Assembly (NCBI GenBank): GCA_947630415.1 | Contig: CANRHM010000037.1 | Coordinates: forward strand, 1 to 11,523 | Length of the DNA stretch: 11,523 nucleotides | DNA from: an uncultured Bacilli bacterium | Lineage (GTDB): Bacteria > Bacillota_I > Bacilli_A > RF39 > UBA660 | Reading direction: 5' to 3' | Shown here: piece after piece, positions 7,242 through 11,523 of the stretch | Position numbering within the stretch: position 1 is the first letter of the stretch | Layout of the letters: the number at the start of each line of letters is the position of its first letter | Program-made: the position numbers and the translations under genes | The notes under the pieces: model-generated | What the model was told of the DNA's origin: nothing | Databases searched by the model: none | Seen by the model: only the letters and a program-made list of their open reading frames with translations

Positions 7242-7269
7242 TTGACATGGGGGGGGGTAGTTTTATAAT
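7242..7269 (+). promoter_or_regulatory. Sigma-A-type promoter with a poly-G spacer
   Basis: A perfect -35 box TTGACA (7242-7247) and a perfect -10 box TATAAT (7264-7269) are separated by 16 bp. Nine of those bases are an uninterrupted run of G (7249-7257). Transcription would start near 7276 with a leader of about 25 nt containing AGGGAAGTGA before ATG 7301. Because the spacer is 1 bp short of the 17-bp optimum, gain or loss of a single G should change promoter strength. Confidence 0.88.
7249..7257. repeat. G9 homopolymer tract (likely contingency locus)
   Basis: A run of nine G residues in an AT-rich intergenic region lies exactly between the -35 and -10 boxes. Such tracts change length by slipped-strand mispairing during replication and are known phase-variation switches of surface genes in other bacteria. 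Phase variation here is inferred; the tract and its position are seen directly. Confidence 0.85.
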
Positions 7270-7300
7270 AAAAATAGATAAATAATAGGGAAGTGATTTC

Positions 7301-9019
7301 ATGAAAGATAGAAGTAAGGTTTTATTTGGATTGGTAATGTTATTAATGGTTGTAGGAATTATTGGTTTTAGTTATGCACTTTTCACAACCAAAGCAGAAA
7401 AGAAAGGTGCACTTAATATTGTGGCAGGAGATGTATCTTGTCCTATTCAAAGTAGCGATTTAGAAAATAATCAAATAACTTTACAAGCTAAAGAAGAAAA
7501 GGAGATAACCGTAACTTTAACCAATCAAAGTTTAATAGATATCCATTCCATGATCACCTACAGTGGAAGTAGTAATATCGAAGTCTTAGCAGCAAGCAGT
7601 AATGAAAGTGAAATAGAATTACAAAGTTTAGCAAAGGGAACAACATTAACCTATACTTTGAAATTAAAAAATAACGGAACAAGTTCAGAAGTAGTAACCT
7701 TAAATGGAAGATGTGGATTAAGTAATAAAGATTTAACCTTAAATGAAGGTGAAACACAAATAACAGGAACCTATGAAAAGTCAACAGAATATAAAGATCC
7801 AAGTGGAGCAAATGCACCAAAACTAGTAACAGGAATGATACCCGTAGTATATGATGAAGTAGACAAAAGATGGGAAAAAGCCGGTAGTAGTGATTGGTAT
7901 GATTATACACAACAAAAATGGGCAAATGCGGTAACAGTTACTGATACTAAAAGATCAAATTATATGACTGCAGAAGCCGGTGAAAAAATAGAAGAAGCAG
8001 ATATCAATACGATGTGGGTATGGATACCAAGATATGAATATGATTCTGTAAGTATTGCAAGTTATGCAGGAGGAACTTCTGCAAAGCCTGGAGCAATAAA
8101 TATAAAATTTATAAGTAAAGAAGTAACTGAAGCAGATGAAGACAATTATAAAGTACATCCAGCCTTTACATTTGGAACAGAACAATTAGATGGATTCTGG
8201 TATGGAAAGTTTGAGACCAGTAATCAAGAAGGCACTTATGAAGTAGATAGTTCAACTTTAACACCAATTATCAAGCCTAATACAACATCATGGAGAAACG
8301 TAAAAGTTGTAAATATGTTTTATGCAGCATTAAATATGACAACAGAAGAAAATGCAACCGAATACGGATTTAGTAGTGATGGAAGTATAGACACACATAT
8401 GAGTAAGAATAGTGAATGGGGAGCAGTAGCCTACCTATCACAAAGTAAGTATGGAAAATACGGAAATGATACGTATGGAGAAGATGATAAAGAAGTATAT
8501 ATCAATAACTGTAAAAATTATATAACAGGAATAGCAGGAGCAACAGCAAGTGCAAAATCAGATTCCGCATGTACTAACACATATAATACTGAGGCAGGAC
8601 AAAAAGCATCCACAACAGGAAACATCACCGGAGTATATGATATGAGTGGAGGAGCCTGGGAATATGTAATGGGAGCTTTAAACAACGGAAGTGGTAAACC
8701 GACAATAGGAAGTTCTGGATTTGTTGACGGTGGTAGCGATAGTAATAAATTACCAGATGCTAAGTATTATGATGTATATACAACTAACTTAGCTACCTCA
8801 TGTACAACAAATGGAGAATGTTACGGACATGCCTTATCCGAAACATCAGGATGGTATAGTGATACCCATAGTTTTGTAACCTCTACGTACCCGTGGTTCA
8901 GACGCGGCGGCGGCTATGACTTTAGTTCGAATGCGGGTGTGTTTGCGTCGAACTACAACTTCGGTTACGCGCTCAGCTACGCCTCGTTCCGCCTAGTGCT
9001 CGTCCGCACAGAGGTATAG
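7301..9019 (+). CDS. Exported FGE/C-type-lectin-fold protein, probable DGR target
   Basis: A 572-residue surface or secreted protein. The N-terminus has a charged MKDRSK, a hydrophobic stretch (8-27) and SYALFTTKAEKKGALNIVAGDV, as in SipW/TasA-type exported proteins. Residues 40-145 look like a small beta-sandwich with C47 and C138 as a possible disulfide. A linker with TGMIPVVYDEVDKRWEKA leads into a formylglycine-generating-enzyme-like domain: MWVWIPRYEYD (238-248), HPAFTFG (286-292), WGAVAYLSQSKYG (373-385) and GVYDMSGGAWEYVMG (444-458), ending with RGGGYDF and SFRLVLV. C404/C424 and C501/C507 may also pair. FGE folds of this kind are usually ligand-binding rather than catalytic when they serve as DGR targets. 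The last 41 residues are encoded in a GC-rich block with the pattern of a DGR variable region. The gene stands alone between its promoter and terminator. Its ligand is unknown. Confidence 0.88.
   Translation: MKDRSKVLFGLVMLLMVVGIIGFSYALFTTKAEKKGALNIVAGDVSCPIQSSDLENNQITLQAKEEKEITVTLTNQSLIDIHSMITYSGSSNIEVLAASSNESEIELQSLAKGTTLTYTLKLKNNGTSSEVVTLNGRCGLSNKDLTLNEGETQITGTYEKSTEYKDPSGANAPKLVTGMIPVVYDEVDKRWEKAGSSDWYDYTQQKWANAVTVTDTKRSNYMTAEAGEKIEEADINTMWVWIPRYEYDSVSIASYAGGTSAKPGAINIKFISKEVTEADEDNYKVHPAFTFGTEQLDGFWYGKFETSNQEGTYEVDSSTLTPIIKPNTTSWRNVKVVNMFYAALNMTTEENATEYGFSSDGSIDTHMSKNSEWGAVAYLSQSKYGKYGNDTYGEDDKEVYINNCKNYITGIAGATASAKSDSACTNTYNTEAGQKASTTGNITGVYDMSGGAWEYVMGALNNGSGKPTIGSSGFVDGGSDSNKLPDAKYYDVYTTNLATSCTTNGECYGHALSETSGWYSDTHSFVTSTYPWFRRGGGYDFSSNAGVFASNYNFGYALSYASFRLVLVRTEV
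8891..9019 (+). other. Probable diversity-generating retroelement variable region (VR)
   Basis: The last ~129 bases have about 75 G or C (58%), against roughly one third in the rest of the gene. They encode WFRRGGGYDFSSNAGVFAS (532-550) then NYNFGYALSYASFR (551-564), matching the layout xxxxGxAxxxxSFR of DGR-diversified FGE-type lectins. Residues expected to vary are encoded by NNC or NNT codons: GGC, TAT, GAC, TTT at 538-541; AAC, TAC, AAC, TTC at 551-554; TAC at 556; CTC, AGC, TAC, GCC at 558-561. This is what adenine-directed mutation of AAC/AAT template codons gives. The invariant GC-rich 3' end (8984-9016) would be the initiation-of-mutagenic-homing site. No template repeat or reverse transcriptase is in this window, so they would act from elsewhere in the genome. 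The exact 5' limit is uncertain. Confidence 0.78.
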
Positions 9020-9045
9020 CAAAAATTTAAATATTATATTTTCCT

Positions 9046-9073
9046 AACTGTGTAAAAACAATTACACAGTTTT
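9046..9073 (+). terminator. Intrinsic terminator after the variable surface protein gene
   Basis: AACTGTGTAA (9046-9055) and TTACACAGTT (9062-9071) form a perfect 10-bp stem with a 6-nt loop, followed by TTTTATATT. It lies 27 nt after the stop codon. DGR targets often have a hairpin downstream of the homing site, but that one has a short stem and a tetraloop very close to the VR, so this is better read as a terminator. Confidence 0.82.
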
Positions 9074-9109
9074 ATATTAGAGAAATAGGGTCTTTTGTTA
9101 TAAAAATTC

Positions 9110-9139
9110 TTGGCTGTTCTCTTTTACCTGTGCTATAAT
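9110..9139 (+). promoter_or_regulatory. Distal promoter (P1) upstream of the OLE-like RNA
   Basis: TTGGCT (9110-9115) and a perfect TATAAT (9134-9139) are 18 bp apart. The start point would be near 9146, about 90 nt upstream of the second promoter. A small hairpin, ATGTAA (9158-9163) with TTACAT (9169-9174), follows in this extra leader. No credible small ORF is seen between the two promoters. Confidence 0.65.
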
Positions 9140-9193
9140 GGAAAGGTAGAGTCTTTGATGTAAACCCATTACATAAAAAGAAGATACAAATAT

Positions 9194-9236
9194 GTTCTAC
9201 TTTACAAAATCATTAGAATATGATATAATGTAGAAC
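9194..9236. repeat. Inverted repeat framing promoter P2
   Basis: GTTCTAC (9194-9200) and GTAGAAC (9230-9236) are exact inverted copies on either side of the -35 and -10 boxes of P2. The first copy directly abuts the -35 box and the second covers the likely transcription start. This could be a pair of half-sites for a regulator, or a chance 7-mer. Confidence 0.5.
9201..9229 (+). promoter_or_regulatory. Proximal promoter (P2) of the OLE-like RNA
   Basis: TTTACA (9201-9206) and TATAAT (9224-9229) are separated by 17 bp, and TGA just before the -10 box makes it an extended -10. This is a near-consensus housekeeping promoter. The start would be close to 9236, which sets the likely 5' end of the RNA. 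Confidence 0.82.
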
Positions 9237-9820
9237 GTAAAAATGATTTGGTGCATTATTCTAGTTGAATAATCGTTATTATGAAGACGGAGGTAAAATA
9301 CCGTTAAAGAGCATATCGATGAAGCTTTTGGTGGTTGCTTGATTCGCCCAGTTTCGGGTGATTGCTGAAAGAAAGAGATACTGGACAACCGTAATGGCAT
9401 ACGAACTTGCTCCACTTCTCGGGAGACCTAATTATGTGGAAAATGGCCTAATATTTTCTATGAATTAGATTGGAACCTATTCTTGGGGAAACCTATGAAT
9501 AGTGTAGCTTGACTTGCGTGAGATATGGGGATAGAGACAGCTTTCTTCTTTCGTACAAAAGAAGAAAGTATTGCTACTTGAAACATGTCTTGCAAAAAAG
9601 TAATAATAATAACGACTTCTTGAGGAAAACTCCTAGAGTGTTCACCGTTTCTTTCGGATTGCAGTGCATACTAAGTGGTAATCAAGTCGTAGAACTGGTA
9701 ACAGTCTATCTATTTCTTGAAAGGGGAACCGCTTTTTGGTAACGAAAAGTAGAAATAGGGGAAATCCAACTTGACCTAAGATGCAAAGTTTACGAAAGAG
9801 ATGACCATTTCTTTTTTTTT
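9236..9820 (+). ncRNA. ole: OLE RNA (ornate large extremophilic RNA)
   Basis: About 585 nt without a convincing gene lie between a near-consensus promoter and a U-rich terminator-like end, directly upstream of an oapA-type gene. OLE RNAs are about 600 nt and are nearly always found next to oapA; the OLE ribonucleoprotein sits at the membrane and is linked to responses to cold, alcohols, Mg2+ and energy stress in Halalkalibacterium halodurans. Stems visible here include TCGCCC/GGGTGA (9344-9349 with 9356-9361), CTATTC/GAATAG (9477-9482 with 9497-9502), an 11-bp stem CTTTCTTCTTT/AAAGAAGAAAG (9541-9551 with 9558-9568) and CTATTTCT/AGAAATAG (9710-9717 with 9751-9758). Purine-rich unpaired stretches such as GGAACC, GGTAAC and GAGGAAAAC fit an ornate RNA. 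ROOL and GOLLD are other large RNAs but are not tied to oapA. The call rests on size, layout and the partner gene, not on a covariance model. Confidence 0.83.
9794..9820 (+). terminator. Terminator-like hairpin at the 3' end of the OLE-like RNA
   Basis: GAAAGAGAT (9794-9802) can pair with ATTTCTTTT (9807-9815), nine pairs including two G-U, with a 4-nt loop and a run of nine T (9812-9820). The stem is AU-rich and uses part of the T-run, so termination may be partial and allow readthrough into oapA, which starts 21 nt downstream and has no separate promoter that I can see. Confidence 0.6.
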
Positions 9821-9841
9821 AATTAAAAATAGGTGAGGAAC

Positions 9842-10393
9842 ATGAAAAAAACAAAGAATAAAAATAAGAAAAATAAAGATACGAAATGGATTGTTTTGGT
9901 AACAATACTTGCCTTTGTAATCTCTTTTGGATTTTCCTTTTTATCGGAGACCTTGATTCCCGAAGTATCCGTTATTACGGCTTCTATTATTTTAATCTTT
10001 TTTATAGCTTTAGGAATTATTTTTGATATGATTGGGGTTGCCGTGACCGTTAGTGAAGAAGCTTCTTTTCATTCCATGGCATCTAAAAAAGTAAAAGGTG
10101 CACGACTTGCTGTAACTTTAATTCGAAATGCGAACAAAGTGTCTAGTTTCTGTAACGATGTTATCGGAGATATTTGTGGTATTATGTCTGGTGCAACGGG
10201 AGTTACCATTGCCGTTACGCTTTCAACTAAGTTTCAGTTAGATCTTCTTTTAGTAAGTCTTTTTCTAACTGCTTTTATTGCTTCTTTTACGATTGGTGGA
10301 AAAGCACTAGGAAAAGGTGTTGCCATTCATAATAGTAACCAAATTGTCTATCAATTTGCTCGTATTTTGTCTCTTTTCTATCATCAAAAATAA
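9842..10393 (+). CDS. oapA: OLE-associated membrane protein OapA
   Basis: A 183-residue membrane protein. A lysine- and asparagine-rich basic start (1-15), suited to RNA contact, precedes hydrophobic segments at about 16-34, 43-66, 106-128 and 132-153. The polar stretch between segments 2 and 3 has FDMIGVAVT (61-69), SEEASFHSMASKKVKGA (71-87) and FCNDVIGDICGIMSGA (103-118), which I recognise as the conserved core of OapA proteins (often auto-annotated as CorB/CNNM-like). OapA binds OLE RNA and localises it to the membrane; its length matches the roughly 21-kDa family. ATG 9842 is chosen over an in-frame GTG at 9833, because the latter lies inside the Shine-Dalgarno AGGTGAGG (9831-9838). It directly follows the OLE-like RNA. 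The other known partners, OapB and OapC, are not in the window. Confidence 0.87.
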   Translation: MKKTKNKNKKNKDTKWIVLVTILAFVISFGFSFLSETLIPEVSVITASIILIFFIALGIIFDMIGVAVTVSEEASFHSMASKKVKGARLAVTLIRNANKVSSFCNDVIGDICGIMSGATGVTIAVTLSTKFQLDLLLVSLFLTAFIASFTIGGKALGKGVAIHNSNQIVYQFARILSLFYHQK

Positions 10394-10405
10394 TTACTAG
10401 AAAAG

Positions 10406-10434
10406 TTGCATAAGAAGACAAAATATGATATAGT
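10406..10434 (+). promoter_or_regulatory. Promoter of the phosphodiester glycosidase gene
   Basis: TTGCAT (10406-10411) and TATAGT (10429-10434) are 17 bp apart, and TGA precedes the -10 box. The start would be near 10441, with a leader of about 33 nt. No terminator is visible after oapA, so readthrough from upstream is also possible. Confidence 0.68.
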
Positions 10435-10473
10435 TTTAATAGTTAAAAAGAATAATAAAAGGATGTACGAATT

Positions 10474-11523
10474 ATGGATACACAAGAACCGGTTAAAAAT
10501 GTGAAATTAAAAAAAGTATATCGTTTAAAAAGACGTAAAAAGTCGGAAGAAAGCTTGAATCGTGCGATTGGATTCAAACGTTTTCTTTTGGCTTTTTTAT
10601 CTTTTTGTTTTCTTTTATTTGCAACCGGTATGTTTTTACTTTATGGACCTTTGGATTATATTCGTGAGACTTTGATTACAACGGCTATGACCACCATGAG
10701 TCACCAATATTTAGCTACGTGGTTCTATGGAAAAGATACGATTGATGAAGTCATGAGTAGGCAATATGTCTTGGAGCCCGAAGAAGATACCGATCCTAAT
10801 CAAATTGAATTTAAGGAACCAGAAGAAGTTACTTATGCGAATGAATATGAAAGAGCGGTCTTAGAACATGAAGAAGGCGCTATCTATAAGATTATTGATA
10901 TTAAAGGAGACCATTATAAAGGTTATTTAGTAGCAATTTATGATCCTTCTAAAGTTAAGATTGCAACAACTAAATATTTGGGAACACGTGGTCAATCGAC
11001 TAAGGTTATGGCTAAAGAGAATAATGCTTTGATTGCCATGAATGCGAGTGGATTCTATGACCCCGATTGGAACAGTAATGGATCAACTCCACATGGAACG
11101 GTCATTAAAGATGGTAAAGTGGTTTGGGATTTTAAAGATGCTGGTGTAGGGGGAGGCTTTATTGGATTTACCTACGAAAATAAACTGGTGTTAGGTCGAA
11201 TGACTAAGGAGCAAGCACTTAATATTGGTATGCGTGATGCCATTGAATTTGGACCATTCTTAATTGTTAATGGGAAACCTGCCTTTGTTAAAGGAAATGG
11301 TGGATGGGGTATTTCACCAAGAAGTGCGATTGCGCAAAGACAAGATGGAATTGTGTTGATGCTTGTTATCGATGGAAGAAGAACCGATAGTATTGGGGCT
11401 GATTTAGTCGATGTAACGGAAGTCTTAATGAATTATGGTGCTTATAATGCGGCGAACCTCGATGGAGGAAGTTCTACTTCACTCATTGTAGGAGGACAGG
11501 TATATTCACATCCCGTGGCTGGA
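10474..11523 (+). CDS. Membrane-anchored phosphodiester glycosidase (NAGPA domain), 3' end cut by the window
   Basis: The frame is open for 350 codons from ATG 10474 to the last base, so the C-terminus is missing. AAAAGGA (10457-10463) is an acceptable Shine-Dalgarno. A basic cytoplasmic N-terminus (1-36) is followed by one membrane segment (about 37-57) and an acidic linker, giving an outside-facing catalytic domain. From about residue 135 the protein matches the phosphodiester glycosidase/NAGPA family (DUF2233-like): IAMNASGF (187-194), SPRSAIAQRQDG (281-292) and the hallmark NLDGGSSTSL (328-337). The human member removes GlcNAc from a phosphodiester; bacterial members are often linked to exopolysaccharide or cell-wall glycans, so a role in trimming phosphodiester-linked sugars on the surface is plausible but unproven. 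Probably only a few tens of residues are missing. Confidence 0.88.
   Translation, partial: MDTQEPVKNVKLKKVYRLKRRKKSEESLNRAIGFKRFLLAFLSFCFLLFATGMFLLYGPLDYIRETLITTAMTTMSHQYLATWFYGKDTIDEVMSRQYVLEPEEDTDPNQIEFKEPEEVTYANEYERAVLEHEEGAIYKIIDIKGDHYKGYLVAIYDPSKVKIATTKYLGTRGQSTKVMAKENNALIAMNASGFYDPDWNSNGSTPHGTVIKDGKVVWDFKDAGVGGGFIGFTYENKLVLGRMTKEQALNIGMRDAIEFGPFLIVNGKPAFVKGNGGWGISPRSAIAQRQDGIVLMLVIDGRRTDSIGADLVDVTEVLMNYGAYNAANLDGGSSTSLIVGGQVYSHPVAG

Noticed and set aside
7554..7925. 123-codon - strand open frame rich in L, H, F and Y
   Set aside because: It is the mirror of the A-rich coding strand of the surface protein gene; the composition is an artefact of the antisense frame.
8891..9019. Horizontally acquired GC-rich fragment or assembly chimera at the end of the surface protein gene
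   Set aside because: The frame and the FGE-type fold run through without a break, and the codon pattern at expected variable positions fits a DGR variable region better.
9197..9415. 72-codon - strand open frame across P2 and the 5' part of the OLE-like RNA
   Set aside because: It runs against all neighbouring genes, covers a near-consensus promoter on the other strand, and its peptide resembles no protein I know.
9509..9742. 77-codon + strand open frame
   Set aside because: It lies inside the OLE-like RNA, has no Shine-Dalgarno, and its peptide looks like random translation (basic and low-complexity, no domain). The RNA explanation covers it.
9236..9820. Other large ornate RNAs (ROOL, GOLLD) or a group II intron
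   Set aside because: The adjacent oapA gene strongly favours OLE. There is no phage context, tRNA array, intron-encoded protein or typical intron 5' GUGYG start.
1..11523. CRISPR array, tRNA/rRNA genes, insertion sequences, integration sites
   Set aside because: Both strands were read for regularly spaced repeats, cloverleaf patterns and transposase motifs; none was found.

Overview
The window comes from a low-GC, Gram-positive-type bacterium. Genes are AT-rich with strong AAGGAGG-like ribosome binding sites, TTG starts are used, and all ten complete genes stop with TAA or TAG while tryptophan is read from TGG, so the code looks standard. Gene content fits an uncultured member of the Bacillota (Bacilli or a relative, possibly a host-associated commensal). 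That placement is inference from gene types, not from a marker gene.

Region 1 (1-7222) is a cell-surface polysaccharide cluster on the + strand. It runs from a GT4 glycosyltransferase through a PssD/PssE (Alg14/Alg13-like) pair, a GT2 enzyme, a Wzm/Wzt-type ABC exporter and another GT2 enzyme. PssE carries a C-terminal GtrA membrane domain. After a gap with a 12-bp inverted repeat and a possible promoter comes a GtrB/ArnC-like polyprenyl-phosphate glycosyltransferase and an intrinsic terminator. Together the genes would build a glycan on a lipid carrier at the inner membrane face, modify it and export it through the ABC transporter. The first gene has an odd leader in which a hairpin separates the Shine-Dalgarno sequence from the start codon.

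Region 2 (7242-9073) is a single-gene unit for a 572-residue exported protein: a TasA/SipW-type N-terminus, a small beta domain, and a formylglycine-generating-enzyme-like C-type lectin fold. Its promoter has nine consecutive G residues between the -35 and -10 boxes, a likely phase-variation switch. Its last ~130 bp jump to about 58% GC and have the pattern of a diversity-generating retroelement (DGR) variable region. The reverse transcriptase and template repeat are not in the window. The protein therefore seems to be varied both in expression and in binding-surface sequence.

Region 3 (9110-10393) is a ~585-nt structured non-coding RNA, best explained as OLE RNA, with its partner gene oapA directly downstream. 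OLE RNA forms a membrane-associated ribonucleoprotein with OapA. Two good promoters precede it, one framed by an inverted repeat.

Region 4 (10406-11523) is a separately promoted, membrane-anchored phosphodiester glycosidase (NAGPA domain) gene, cut by the window end.
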